Positions 15,270 to 24,468 of a stretch of 64,000 nucleotides of DNA are shown one piece after another (the first letter of the stretch is position 1; each line of letters starts with the position of its first letter). The notes under the pieces were generated by a model. It made no database searches. It had not been told where the DNA came from and saw nothing but the letters and a program-made list of their open reading frames with translations. The translations under genes were made by a program, and so were the position numbers. The DNA comes from Oscillospiraceae bacterium (GTDB lineage Bacteria; Bacillota; Clostridia; Oscillospirales; Oscillospiraceae): assembly GCA_009784725.1 (NCBI GenBank), contig WQXS01000005.1, positions 1 to 64,000 on the forward strand, given 5' to 3'.

Positions 15270-16089
15270 ATTCGCTGTCTTAAAAAATATTACACGTGCC
15301 GCACTTTTAGTCAGCCTTATAGCACTTGTATCCGTTGTCGCATTTATCCTTATAAGAGGTTTACCGCACATTAACATGCAGCTGCTTTTCGGTGAATATA
15401 CCAGCAGGTCGCCGTCTCTTTTACCCGCAATAACAGGCACACTTTATATTATTGTTATATCAATTCTGATAGCCGCTCCAATAGGAATAGGCAGTGCAAT
15501 TTATCTTACGGAGTATACAAACTCAAAAAGCCGTCTGATCCGTATCGTCCGTATTGCCGTCGAAACACTTGCGGGGATTCCGTCAATAGTCTACGGTATT
15601 TTCGGATATCTTGTTTTTGTTGTCGCTCTTGGGTTCCGTTACTCACTTATCGGAGGCGGAATGACGCTTGCAATTATGATTTTACCCGTCATTGTACGCT
15701 CGACCGAGGAGAGCCTGCTTGCTGTCCCGCTCGCTCTGCGTGAGGGTAGCTTTGCACTTGGCTCATCGAAGGTCAGAACAATATTTTCCGTTGTCCTGCC
15801 TTGCGCTGCAAGCGGTATTGTCACCTCGCTGATACTTGCAATCGGGCGTGTGATTTCGGAAAGCGCTGCGCTGCTTATGACCATCGGAATGGTTGTAAAC
15901 AAGGTTCCCGAAAACTTCGCATCACCGGGGACAAGCCTTGCTCTCAATGTATATTATTTCGGCTCACACGGATATCCCGAGGAAGCTGCGGCGACTGCCG
16001 TTGTGCTTCTTGTTTTGGTCATGTCAATAAATATTCTGGCAACAGCTTTAGGAAAATTCTTCGGCAAAGGGGAACTTGCACATGGATAG
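15235..16089 (+). CDS. pstA: Phosphate ABC transporter permease PstA
   Basis: A 284-residue permease. The probable start is a GTG at 15235, preceded by AGGAGG at eight bases; the frame stays open further upstream but only as overlap with pstC. The start lies 35 nt inside pstC, so the two are translationally linked. Motifs: '[18 protein letters not shown]', EAA loop '[39 protein letters not shown]', and '[12 protein letters not shown]', which matches PstA rather than PstC. Confidence 0.92.
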   Translation: MKKNAHKRQILKFAVLKNITRAALLVSLIALVSVVAFILIRGLPHINMQLLFGEYTSRSPSLLPAITGTLYIIVISILIAAPIGIGSAIYLTEYTNSKSRLIRIVRIAVETLAGIPSIVYGIFGYLVFVVALGFRYSLIGGGMTLAIMILPVIVRSTEESLLAVPLALREGSFALGSSKVRTIFSVVLPCAASGIVTSLILAIGRVISESAALLMTIGMVVNKVPENFASPGTSLALNVYYFGSHGYPEEAAATAVVLLVLVMSINILATALGKFFGKGELAHG

Positions 16090-16843
16090 TAAGTTTAATA
16101 TTACAGTAAGAAACTGTGATTTATATTACAGTGAATTTCAAGCCTTAAAGGATGTCAACATGGACATCGATGAACATGAGGTAACTGCATTTATCGGCCC
16201 GTCGGGCTGCGGTAAATCTACATTTATCAAAACCCTCAACCGCATGAACGACCTCATTGAGGACTGCAGGATTACCGGCGAGATAATAATCGGTGAGCAG
16301 GACATTTACGAAAAAGGCACCGATGTTACGATGCTCCGCAAAAATGTCGGAATGGTTTTCCAAAAGCCGAACCCTTTCCCGATGACAATCTATGACAATA
16401 TCGCTTTTGCTCCGAGGACATTCGGAATCAAGAAAAAAGCGGAGCTTGATGAAGTTGTGGAGCGTTCATTAAGGCAAGCGGGTCTGTGGGATGAGGTGCG
16501 TGACAGGCTCCGCAAGAATGCGATGGGGCTTTCGGGCGGTCAGCAGCAAAGGCTTTGCATCGCACGTGCACTTGCGGCAGAGCCGAAGATTCTGCTCATG
16601 GATGAACCGACAAGTGCGCTCGACCCTATCTCAACGGGTAAAATCGAGGAGCTTATGATTGAGCTTAAAAAAGAGTACACAATAATCATCGTAACCCACA
16701 ACATGCAGCAGGCAACAAGAATCTCGGATAAGACCGCATTTTTCCTGCTCGGTGAGGTCATCGAATACGCAACTACACAGGAATTGTTTTCAAACCCAAA
16801 GGACAAACGCACCGAAAGCTATATTACCGGAAGATTCGGGTAA
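16082..16843 (+). CDS. pstB: Phosphate ABC transporter ATPase PstB
   Basis: A 253-residue ABC ATPase of standard PstB length. Walker A 'GPSGCGKST' near 39, Q-loop '[16 protein letters not shown]' (diagnostic for PstB), signature '[16 protein letters not shown]' near 149, Walker B '[13 protein letters not shown]', H-loop '[10 protein letters not shown]'. The start ATG at 16082 overlaps the pstA stop. Confidence 0.96.
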   Translation: MDSKFNITVRNCDLYYSEFQALKDVNMDIDEHEVTAFIGPSGCGKSTFIKTLNRMNDLIEDCRITGEIIIGEQDIYEKGTDVTMLRKNVGMVFQKPNPFPMTIYDNIAFAPRTFGIKKKAELDEVVERSLRQAGLWDEVRDRLRKNAMGLSGGQQQRLCIARALAAEPKILLMDEPTSALDPISTGKIEELMIELKKEYTIIIVTHNMQQATRISDKTAFFLLGEVIEYATTQELFSNPKDKRTESYITGRFG

Positions 16844-16925
16844 CAAAGCGTTCCGGAGTACTAAAAATGCTGCCTAAAAATGCTGCCTATATAAAATCTA
16901 AACAAAAAGGAGTATAATACATATC

Positions 16926-17588
16926 ATGTCAATACGTGCAAGTTATGAAAAAGAATTAAGAAGCGTAACGGACAACCTTGTGCTCATGTGCCGTTACATC
17001 GAAACTGCCATTGAAAAAAGCATCGGCGTGCTTGTTGAAAGAGATGCTTCGCTTGCCGATGATGTTTACGAGGTTGATAAACTCATTGATAAAATGGACC
17101 GTGATATTGAGCAAAGCTGCCTTCGGATTCTGATGATGGAAAACCCTGTCGCAAGCGATTTTCGGGAAATAACCGCTGCGCTTAAAATGATAACCGACCT
17201 TGAACGTATCGGCGACCAGGCATGGGATATTGCCGATATTGCAACACAATTCGGTGATGACGAATATATAAAAAAACTTGAGCATATACCGCAGATGGGC
17301 GTTATTGTCATTCAAATGGTTAAGGACGGCGTTCAGGCTTATATAAACCGTGACCTCGAGCTTGCCCGCTCCCTCGATAAAACGGACGATAAGGTCGACA
17401 GTATGTTCAGTATCGTCATGGATGAGCTTATTGCACTTATTAAAGAAAACCCCGATAATGTGGAGCAGGGTGTCATGCTGATGATGATAAATAAATACCT
17501 TGAGCGTATCGGCGACCACGCTGTAAACATCGGTGACTGGGTGGAATATGCGATAACCGGTAGGCATCCGAAAAAAATTGAAAAATAA
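16926..17588 (+). CDS. phoU: Phosphate signalling protein PhoU
   Basis: A 220-residue all-helical protein with two PhoU repeats. Each has the metal-binding style block 'MITDLERIGDQAWDIADIA' and 'MINKYLERIGDHAVNIGDWV'. PhoU links the Pst transporter to the PhoR kinase and represses the Pho response when phosphate is high. It follows pstB after 82 nt that hold a twofold direct repeat of AAAAATGCTGCCTA. Confidence 0.95.
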   Translation: MSIRASYEKELRSVTDNLVLMCRYIETAIEKSIGVLVERDASLADDVYEVDKLIDKMDRDIEQSCLRILMMENPVASDFREITAALKMITDLERIGDQAWDIADIATQFGDDEYIKKLEHIPQMGVIVIQMVKDGVQAYINRDLELARSLDKTDDKVDSMFSIVMDELIALIKENPDNVEQGVMLMMINKYLERIGDHAVNIGDWVEYAITGRHPKKIEK

Positions 17589-17599
17589 CGGGTGATTTC

Positions 17600-18274
17600 A
17601 TGAAACAATTGATTTACGTAATCGAAGATGACAAGGCATTGCAGGAGCTTTATACCTATTCACTCGAAAATGAGTTTGAAAGCCGCTGCTTTGATAACTG
17701 GAGCTCTTTTCACAGCATTGCTGAAGGAAAGCAACCCGACCTTATTATCCTCGATGTAATGCTGCCGGGTGAAGACGGTTTTTCAATTCTTTCAAAATTG
17801 AAAGCAGATACGAAATTTTCTCATATCCCGGTAATAATGGTTTCGGCAAAGGGCGAGGAATTTTCCAAGGTCAGAGGGCTTAATCTTGGTGCCGATGATT
17901 ATATGAGCAAACCTTTCGGGGTACTTGAGCTTGTTGCCCGTATAAAAGCGAACTTACGTAAAAATGCAAAACCGGATGCAGAGCTTATTGTCTGCGGGGA
18001 TATAACCATAGACCGTGAAAAGCACCAAATAACAATAAACGGCAGCAATATACAAACCACCCTTAAGGAATATAACCTGCTGTGTCTTTTATGCCAAAAT
18101 GCAGAGAAGGTGCAGGCACGGGAGAAAATTTTCAACGAAATCTGGGGCGAGAGTTTTATCGGTGAAACACGCACCCTCGATATCCATATAAAACAGCTCC
18201 GCAGTAAGCTTAAGACGGCGGAAAGCAAATTAAGAATCGAAACCGTAAGAGGTGTCGGGTACAAGTTAGTTTGA
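17600..18274 (+). CDS. phoP: OmpR-family response regulator PhoP/PhoB
   Basis: A 224-residue regulator: receiver domain (residues 1-118) with acidic pocket 'IEDD', phospho-acceptor Asp52 in 'LIILDVMLPGEDGF' and Lys in 'DDYMSKPFG'; winged-helix DNA-binding domain (about 130-224) with 'TLKEYNLLCLLCQNAEKV' and 'ETRTLDIHIKQLRSKL...IETVRGVGYKL'. Position between phoU and the kinase makes PhoP the right call. Pho boxes at 13314 and probably 58680 are candidate targets. Confidence 0.93.
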   Translation: MKQLIYVIEDDKALQELYTYSLENEFESRCFDNWSSFHSIAEGKQPDLIILDVMLPGEDGFSILSKLKADTKFSHIPVIMVSAKGEEFSKVRGLNLGADDYMSKPFGVLELVARIKANLRKNAKPDAELIVCGDITIDREKHQITINGSNIQTTLKEYNLLCLLCQNAEKVQAREKIFNEIWGESFIGETRTLDIHIKQLRSKLKTAESKLRIETVRGVGYKLV

Positions 18275-18293
18275 AAGGAATATTTTTTATAAA

Positions 18294-19970
18294 ATGATTA
18301 AACGTCTGTTTTTTTATACAACCTTTATAATGCTTATCGGGTTAATAAGTTTTTTTGCGGTTTCATTATATATTACGCATACGAATAATATTAAATTCGC
18401 CAAGGATACCGTAATGGAAGCAGCCCGAATATGTGCAGGCATGTACTCCGATGAGGTTGACGACTATTCACTTGTCGGCATCGGAAACGATATAAGAATC
18501 ACGATTGTTGCGTCCGACGGCACAGTTATTGCGGAAAGCCGCAGGCAGGCTGCAACAGTGAGCGAATCTTATCTTACACGCCCTGAAATTCAGGCAGCTG
18601 CAGCCGGAAATCCCGATGCTTTTATTCGCCGCTCCGAAAGCTTTGGCATCAATTTTATTTATTATGCATTAAAAACCGATTTCGGAAATGACTATGTATT
18701 TGTCAGAGCTGCAATGCCGATTGCCAATATCGATACATACCTGTATCAGTCCTTACCTTTACTTGTCATTTTGTTATGTGTTGTTGTTGTTCTTTGTTCC
18801 GTGCTTTCACATGCGATAATAAACCGCATAACAAGGCCGTTTGAGTCAATCGAAGCGAATCTGCGCCTGCTCTCTCGAGGAGTATATGAGCCGGGGAATA
18901 TTACGGGCAGCTATGAGGAAGTTAACCAGATAACCCAAAGCATCGATGATGTCAGCAATATTCTGCAAACAAGCTTAAACGACCTGCGTGAAGAGCGCAA
19001 CAAGCTCGATTATATCCTCAACAGTATCGGCGACGGTCTTTTTGTCGTTGACGAGAATATGAACATTGCGCTGATAAATGCTGCAGCCTTGAAGTTTTTT
19101 GATGCGGGTGCCGATGTTACGGGGAAAAACATAAATTACCTCGTCTATGACCAAACTCTGTCGGGAGCGGTTGCGGGATGTGTAGTACAGGAGAAAAATT
19201 CGGTTTTCGAGCTGACACTCGGCGGCAGGATATTTTTCGCAGCCGTAAAACGCCTTCCGGATACAACACTTTCAATGGTTGTTATGTCGGATGTTACAGA
19301 TGTCCGTGAAAATGCAAAAATGCGCGAGGAGTTTTTCGCAAACGCTTCTCACGAACTCAAAACACCGCTTACAGCTATAAAAGGCTTTAATGAGCTTACT
19401 GCGGCAAATAATAAAGATGACAAGCTAAATAAATTTATTGATAGTATAACCAGAGAAACAGACAGGATGCTCACCTTGATTAGTGACATGCTTAAGCTGT
19501 CGGAGCTTGAAAATGCTAAAACAATTAATCCGGTACCTGTTTCGCTTGCAAAAATTACCGGTGAGGTTCTTGACGTTTTATCCTCCACCATCAGCGAAAA
19601 AGAGCTTGTTATAGAATTCGCCGGTGATGCTGAAGTCATGGCGGAGCAGAGCCATGTTTATGAGCTTGTTAAAAATATTATTGAAAATTCAGTCCGTTAC
19701 AACAATAACGGCGGCAGTCTTTCAATTTTAGTAGAAAGCGACCGGCAAGGTTCAAGACTGCTTGTTACCGACAACGGCATCGGCATATCGCCCGAGGAAC
19801 AAACAAGGGTCTTCGAACGCTTCTACCGGGTAGAAAAAAGCCGCTCCCAAAAAAACGGCGGCACCGGCCTCGGCCTTTCAATAATCAAACACATCTGCCT
19901 CCTCTACAACTGGAACCTAACCCTAAAAAGCAAACTCGGCGTCGGCACAGAGGTAATTGTTGAATTTTAA
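18294..19970 (+). CDS. phoR: Sensor histidine kinase PhoR
   Basis: A 558-residue membrane kinase. Two helices (about 5-25 and 150-175) flank an extracellular sensor of PhoR type. Then come a HAMP-like linker ('NRITRPFESIEANLRLLSRG'), a PAS domain ('ERNKLDYILNSIGDGLFVVDENM'), the H-box 'FFANASHELKTPLTAIKGF' (His near 352), N-box 'NIIENSVRYNNNG' near 462, and G-boxes 'VTDNGIGISPEEQ' and 'GGTGLGLSIIKHI'. It phosphorylates the neighbouring PhoP when phosphate is short. Confidence 0.93.
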   Translation: MIKRLFFYTTFIMLIGLISFFAVSLYITHTNNIKFAKDTVMEAARICAGMYSDEVDDYSLVGIGNDIRITIVASDGTVIAESRRQAATVSESYLTRPEIQAAAAGNPDAFIRRSESFGINFIYYALKTDFGNDYVFVRAAMPIANIDTYLYQSLPLLVILLCVVVVLCSVLSHAIINRITRPFESIEANLRLLSRGVYEPGNITGSYEEVNQITQSIDDVSNILQTSLNDLREERNKLDYILNSIGDGLFVVDENMNIALINAAALKFFDAGADVTGKNINYLVYDQTLSGAVAGCVVQEKNSVFELTLGGRIFFAAVKRLPDTTLSMVVMSDVTDVRENAKMREEFFANASHELKTPLTAIKGFNELTAANNKDDKLNKFIDSITRETDRMLTLISDMLKLSELENAKTINPVPVSLAKITGEVLDVLSSTISEKELVIEFAGDAEVMAEQSHVYELVKNIIENSVRYNNNGGSLSILVESDRQGSRLLVTDNGIGISPEEQTRVFERFYRVEKSRSQKNGGTGLGLSIIKHICLLYNWNLTLKSKLGVGTEVIVEF

Positions 19971-20004
19971 TGAGTTTGGTCTTTGGAACCACTCTTAAAA
20001 ATCA

Positions 20005-20034
20005 TTGACAAACACTAAGCTCTTTTGTCATAAT
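20005..20034 (+). promoter_or_regulatory. Predicted promoter of the formimidoyltransferase gene
   Basis: TTGACA at 20005-20010, an 18-nt spacer and CATAAT at 20029-20034. The start codon follows within 20 nt, leaving a very short leader. Confidence 0.5.
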
Positions 20035-20052
20035 TAGTATATAGGGGGTGGT

Positions 20053-20952
20053 TTGGTGGCGAAGATTGTTGAGTGTATTCCCAATTTCAGTGAGGGAAGG
20101 GTACCTGAACGGGTCGAGGAGCTTGCGGTGGTTGCAAAAAGTGTGCCGGGGGTTTCTTTGCTTGATTATTCTTCGGATGCAAGCCATAACCGGAGTGTGT
20201 TTACTTTAATAGGTGACCCTGTCGGGATTGCAGAGGTTGCTTTTCAGCTTTGTAAAAAAGCGTCCGAAATTATTGATATGACAAAACACAGCGGTGAGCA
20301 TCCGAGAATGGGGGCCACCGATGTTATTCCTTTTGTGCCTATCAGGGATGTAAGCATTGACGAGTGTATAGATATATCCGAACAGGTTGCAAGGCGTTTA
20401 TGGCTTGAGGTTGGTATCCCGAGTTTTTTATACGAATATTCCGCATCATCACCCGACAGGAGAAATCTTGCAGAGGTCCGAAAAGGCGAGTTTGAGGGAA
20501 TGCCCGAAAAGCTGCTGCAGGATAATTGGGAGCCTGATTTCGGGATGCGTGAAATCCACCCGACGGCAGGCATAACCGCAATCGGTGCAAGACCTCCGCT
20601 TATTGCATACAATGTAAATCTTGACACATCAAATCTTGATATAGCTAAAATTATCGCACGAAAAATAAGAGGTAGCTCCGGCGGTTTTCAGGCATGCAAG
20701 GCAATTGGCATAAAACTCGAGGACAGAAATGTCGCTCAAGTTTCAATGAACCTTGTAAATACCGAAATCACACCGATTTACGAGGTCTTTGACGCTATAA
20801 AGCATGAAGCAAAATGCTACGGCGTAGACATCCTCGGCAGCGAGCTCATCGGCCTAGCAAGCGCAAAATCCCTAATCGACTGCGCCGAACACTACCTCCA
20901 AATCGAAAACTTCGACTACAAACGCCAGGTTCTCGAAAATCATTTGTTTTAA
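20053..20952 (+). CDS. ftcD: Glutamate formimidoyltransferase
   Basis: A 299-residue enzyme matching the N-terminal transferase half of FTCD, which moves the formimino group from N-formimino-glutamate to tetrahydrofolate in histidine breakdown. Motifs: 'VECIPNFSEGR' at the start, 'SHNRSVFTLIGDP', 'HSGEHPRMGATDVIPFVP', 'GITAIGARPPLIAYNVNLDT', 'GGFQACKAIGI', 'AQVSMNLVN'. It is a stand-alone gene without the cyclodeaminase domain. The start is TTG 20053 or, more likely, the following GTG at 20056 behind GGGGGTGG. No hut genes are nearby. Confidence 0.92.
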   Translation: MVAKIVECIPNFSEGRVPERVEELAVVAKSVPGVSLLDYSSDASHNRSVFTLIGDPVGIAEVAFQLCKKASEIIDMTKHSGEHPRMGATDVIPFVPIRDVSIDECIDISEQVARRLWLEVGIPSFLYEYSASSPDRRNLAEVRKGEFEGMPEKLLQDNWEPDFGMREIHPTAGITAIGARPPLIAYNVNLDTSNLDIAKIIARKIRGSSGGFQACKAIGIKLEDRNVAQVSMNLVNTEITPIYEVFDAIKHEAKCYGVDILGSELIGLASAKSLIDCAEHYLQIENFDYKRQVLENHLF

Positions 20953-20957
20953 GAGGA

Positions 20958-21135
20958 CAAGGGGACACTGTGCTTTGTTTTTGAGGGGGGCTTAGGGTTT
21001 ATTAAATTAGTTTTCGCACACCGAGGCATGGACGCCGAGGGGCGCTCTGTTGAAACACGACGTTTCATCTGAGCGAAAGGAAATTAATTTAATAAACCCT
21101 AAGCCCCCCTGAACAAAGCACAGTGTCCCCCCTTG
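20958..21135. repeat. Arm-core-arm palindromic element, copy B, with an outer GGGGACACTGTG palindrome
   Basis: Outer arms 20958-20979 and 21112-21135 carry CAAGGGGACACTGTGC and its complement. Inner arms 20984-21009 and 21085-21110 are a perfect 26-bp pair (AGGGGGGCTTAGGG... / ...CCCTAAGCCCCCCT). They enclose a 75-nt core with AGGCATGGACGCCG, GGCGCTCTGT, GAAACACGACGTTTC and CTGAGCGA, as in copy A. It lies between two convergent genes and could act as a two-way terminator. Confidence 0.87.
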
Positions 21136-21142
21136 CCTGCCT

Positions 21143-21430
21143 CTATCTGAAAAAGAAATAAACAAAAATTATTGTCATGATTATGAATATTGCTGCATAT
21201 GGTAATATTATTGAAAATGCGGCGATTATCATTGCGAGGATGTCTTTTGCGGTGAAGCCGATATCAGCAGGTTCGATATAATCGTCTACAATGGTGGGGT
21301 TTTCATCCTCATCCCCGTCCGCAGCCTCGGAAGCAATCAAAGCAACCTCCTCGTCCGCTTTTGGCGGAGGGAGGTTTGCTTTGCGTATTCTTTCAAGTTC
21401 TTCTTCTACGCGGCGGTTATTAAAAAGCAT
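21143..21430 (-). CDS. Small membrane protein ending the first oligopeptide operon
   Basis: A 95-residue protein, no family recognised. N-terminus 'MLFNNRRVEEELERIRKA' then 'NLPPPKADEEV', an acidic middle, then 'DIGFTAKDILAMIIAAFSII' and one or two membrane helices to the end. A longer homologue (145 residues) ends the mirror operon at 33687-34124; both ends are nearly the same and only the acidic middle differs. Its ATG overlaps the oppF stop (TAATG), so it is translated with the transporter ATPase. The cytoplasmic N-terminus and C-terminal helices suggest a transporter accessory subunit; that is inference. Confidence 0.75.
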   Translation of the reverse strand: MLFNNRRVEEELERIRKANLPPPKADEEVALIASEAADGDEDENPTIVDDYIEPADIGFTAKDILAMIIAAFSIILPYAAIFIIMTIIFVYFFFR

Positions 21431-22416
21431 TATAAGGACTCCGCTTTATGGCACATTACAAAGTGTCCGGGTTCGAGTTCCCTGTTTTCGGGAACCGTCT
21501 CTTTGCATATCGGCTCGACATGCGGGCATCTTGTGTGGAAGCGGCAGCCCGATGGCGGGTTTGCGGGTGAGGGTACGTCTCCCTCCATAACAATGCGTTT
21601 ACTTTTGCCCTTTGCTTTCGGGTCAAATGACGGTGCTGCGGAAAGAAGTGCCTTTGTATACGGGTGTATCGGATTTGCAAAAATCTTGTCACGGCTTCCG
21701 TATTCAACCAAGTGCCCAACATACATAACTCCGACATCGTCGCTGATGAATTTAACAACCGAAAGGTCATGTGAAATGAACAGGTATGTAAGACCCATCT
21801 CGTCCTGCAGGTCCTTTAGGAGGTTAATAATCTGCGATTGAATCGACACGTCGAGTGCTGAAACAGCTTCGTCGCATACGATAAACTCGGGATTAACCGC
21901 AAGTGCTCTTGCAATGCAGATACGCTGACGCTGACCGCCGGAGAACTGATGGGGATAACGCAGTGCCTGCTCGGGGAAAAGACCGCATTTTCCGATTATC
22001 TCGATGACACGTTCTTTCATTTCCTTTTTATTCGGGACGATTTTATGCTGCAGCATTGCTTCGCCGACTATATCCTTAACGGGTAATCTCGGGTTAAGCG
22101 AGCTGTACGGGTCTTGGAAAATTATCTGCATTCTTGTGCGAAATTCCCTTAGCTTGCTCTTTTCCATTTTCAGCATATCATTGCCGTCGAAGATAACCTC
22201 GCCGTCCGTTGCTTTAAGCAGTCTGAGCATTGTACGTCCGGTTGTTGATTTTCCGCAGCCTGATTCGCCGACAAGACCCATTGTTTTGCCGCGTTCAATA
22301 TTAAAGGTAATACCGTCGACCGCTTTTACATGTCCGACTGTTTTCCTTACAACGCCTGCTTGTATGGGGAAATATTTTTTAAGTTCCTTAACTCTGATTA
22401 ATGCTGTATCACTCAT
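21430..22416 (-). CDS. oppF: Oligopeptide ABC transporter ATPase OppF, copy 1
   Basis: A 328-residue ABC ATPase. Walker A '[18 protein letters not shown]' near 50, Q-loop 'MQIIFQDPYSSLNPRLPV', signature 'FSGGQRQRICIARALAV', Walker B 'FIVCDEAVSALDVS', then the Opp/Dpp C-terminal extension with the Cys-rich motif 'SGCRFHTRCPHVEPICKE', which in this family can hold an Fe-S cluster. It overlaps the oppD gene by four bases. From about residue 145 on the protein is almost the same as copy 2. Confidence 0.94.
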   Translation of the reverse strand: MSDTALIRVKELKKYFPIQAGVVRKTVGHVKAVDGITFNIERGKTMGLVGESGCGKSTTGRTMLRLLKATDGEVIFDGNDMLKMEKSKLREFRTRMQIIFQDPYSSLNPRLPVKDIVGEAMLQHKIVPNKKEMKERVIEIIGKCGLFPEQALRYPHQFSGGQRQRICIARALAVNPEFIVCDEAVSALDVSIQSQIINLLKDLQDEMGLTYLFISHDLSVVKFISDDVGVMYVGHLVEYGSRDKIFANPIHPYTKALLSAAPSFDPKAKGKSKRIVMEGDVPSPANPPSGCRFHTRCPHVEPICKETVPENRELEPGHFVMCHKAESL

Positions 22417-23540
22417 GCCTCTTCCCCTCCCTCTGAGGAAATCCCGCTCCCATTGTATTCCCAGCAGGAAACGATGTGTTCATCCGTAATCTTGTGGGTC
22501 GGGGGGTATTCCTGCTTGCATCTTTCCGTAACCTTATAACAGCGGGGATGGAAAGGACAGCCGCCCGGCAGCTCCGTGAGGTCGGGAACATTTCCGGGAA
22601 TAACATGCAGCCTTTTTTCCGTTGTTGCCATATCGGGCTTTGATGCGATTAGACCCTGGGTGTACGGGTGCTGCGGTGATTCGAAGAGCTCCTCTATCGG
22701 TGAGCTTTCAACCACCTTTCCTGCGTACATGACCACGACACGGTCACACATTTCTGCAATAACTCCGAGGTCGTGAGTTATAAAGATAATTGAAGCGTTT
22801 ATCCTGCTCTTTAAATCATTCATAAGCTCAAGAACCTGAGCCTGTACGGTAACGTCAAGCGCAGTTGTCGGCTCATCGGCGATAAGCAGCTTCGGTTCAC
22901 ATGCAAGAGCCATTGCAATCATTACACGCTGACGCATACCGCCGGAGAGTGAAAACGGGTATTCGTCGACTATACGTTCTGGATTCGGGATTCTGACGAG
23001 GTCAAGTAATCTGATGCTCTCCTCATGGGCTTCTTTTTTGGTCATACCCCTATGGAGCATCATCGGCTCGCTTATTTGCTTGCTTATCTTAAAAACAGGG
23101 TTAAGCGAGGTCATCGGCTCCTGGAAAATAAACGAAATATCATTGCCGCGGATGGAGCGCATATCTTTTTCGGGCAGCAGGTATCTTTCGTTTTCATTAA
23201 TACGCAGAAGTGTCTTGCCGTCAAAGGTGATTTCTCCGCCCTCGTATTTTCCGGGAGGGGTTTCGACTATACGGGTTATCGACATGCTTGAAATGCTTTT
23301 GCCGCAACCCGATTCACCTACAAGACCGAGGGTTTCGCCTTTTCTTACATAGAAATCAACATCGTTGACAGCACGTACAGTTCCATTATCGGTATGGAAA
23401 AATGTTTTAAGGCCTTTTACGTCAAGTAAAATATCTTCTTTTTTCTGTCCGACGGCGGGCATTCCCGATTCGGGTACCATCATTGCTCCGATATCCACAT
23501 CGTCTACATTGTTTAAATCATTATTCAAATTCTCGTTCAT
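22413..23540 (-). CDS. oppD: Oligopeptide ABC transporter ATPase OppD, copy 1
   Basis: A 375-residue ABC ATPase with an unusual acidic N-terminal extension of about 35 residues ('[20 protein letters not shown]') before the nucleotide-binding domain. Walker A '[16 protein letters not shown]', Q-loop '[18 protein letters not shown]', signature '[16 protein letters not shown]', Walker B '[14 protein letters not shown]', and C-terminal '[17 protein letters not shown]'. The extension is shared with the second OppD, so it is a feature of this lineage. Confidence 0.94.
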   Translation of the reverse strand: MNENLNNDLNNVDDVDIGAMMVPESGMPAVGQKKEDILLDVKGLKTFFHTDNGTVRAVNDVDFYVRKGETLGLVGESGCGKSISSMSITRIVETPPGKYEGGEITFDGKTLLRINENERYLLPEKDMRSIRGNDISFIFQEPMTSLNPVFKISKQISEPMMLHRGMTKKEAHEESIRLLDLVRIPNPERIVDEYPFSLSGGMRQRVMIAMALACEPKLLIADEPTTALDVTVQAQVLELMNDLKSRINASIIFITHDLGVIAEMCDRVVVMYAGKVVESSPIEELFESPQHPYTQGLIASKPDMATTEKRLHVIPGNVPDLTELPGGCPFHPRCYKVTERCKQEYPPTHKITDEHIVSCWEYNGSGISSEGGEEA

Positions 23541-23552
23541 ATCTCAGACCCC

Positions 23553-24455
23553 CTATCGCTTCATTTTCGGGTCGATGGCATCGCGCAGGCCGTCACCGAC
23601 AATGTTGAAGCACATAACGGAGAGAAATATTCCGACACCGGGCGGAACCCATATCCACCAGCGGGTTGAAAGAACAATAAACTGGTTTGCTGGTTGAATC
23701 ATGTTACCCCATGTGGGTGTAGGCGGTGCAACGCCGAGCCCGAGAAATGACAGTGCCGTTTCGACAAGAATGACGGATGCCATTCCGAGTGTTGCAAATA
23801 CGATAACATAAGCAAGCACATTCGGAAGAAGATGCTTGAAAATACGTTTTATGTCACTGATTCCAAGCGCTTCGCAGGCTTCCATATATTCAAGCTCACG
23901 CAGTGAAAGTATCTGCCCTCTTACAATACGGGCGATTCCTGCCCAGCCTAAAAATACAAGGACAAATATTAATATCGGAATGCTGTTTCCGAAAATACCG
24001 ACAACCGTTATACAAAACATTATAAACGGGAAGCTCATAAGTATCTCGCAAATCCGCATAATGATTGTATCGATCAGTTTTCCGTAGAACCCGGCTATAC
24101 ATCCGAGTATTACTCCGATAACACACTCTATAACGACAACAACAAGAGCGATGCCGAGTGATATGCGCCCGCCGTGGAAGAACCTTATAAACAGGTCCCG
24201 TCCGAGCTCATCTGTTCCGAGTATATGTGTCATACTTGGCGGTTGATTCATATTTGCAACGTTAGTTGATGTAATTGTATGTGGGGAGATAATCGGGACA
24301 AATATACAACCAAGTACAATCAAAGTCATAAGTATAAGGCAGAACATTGACATTTTCTTTTTTCTGAAACGGAAAAATACACTGCCCCAATAACTCAGCT
24401 CAGATTCTTTTTTAACTTTTTTTACTTTTACAACAGCATTTTCTGCATTTGACAT
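23553..24455 (-). CDS. oppC: Oligopeptide ABC transporter permease OppC, copy 1
   Basis: A 300-residue permease with six helices. The cytoplasmic N-terminus ends in 'ESELSYWGSVFFRFRKKK'. 'HILGTDELGRDLFIRFFHGG' and EAA loop 'YMEACEALGISDIKRIFKHLLPNVL' are OppC signatures. The ATG at 24455 behind AGGGGGTG is preferred over in-frame 24476, and gives the same length as the mirror copy. Confidence 0.93.
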   Translation of the reverse strand: MSNAENAVVKVKKVKKESELSYWGSVFFRFRKKKMSMFCLILMTLIVLGCIFVPIISPHTITSTNVANMNQPPSMTHILGTDELGRDLFIRFFHGGRISLGIALVVVVIECVIGVILGCIAGFYGKLIDTIIMRICEILMSFPFIMFCITVVGIFGNSIPILIFVLVFLGWAGIARIVRGQILSLRELEYMEACEALGISDIKRIFKHLLPNVLAYVIVFATLGMASVILVETALSFLGLGVAPPTPTWGNMIQPANQFIVLSTRWWIWVPPGVGIFLSVMCFNIVGDGLRDAIDPKMKR

Positions 24456-24468
24456 TACTCTGCACCCC

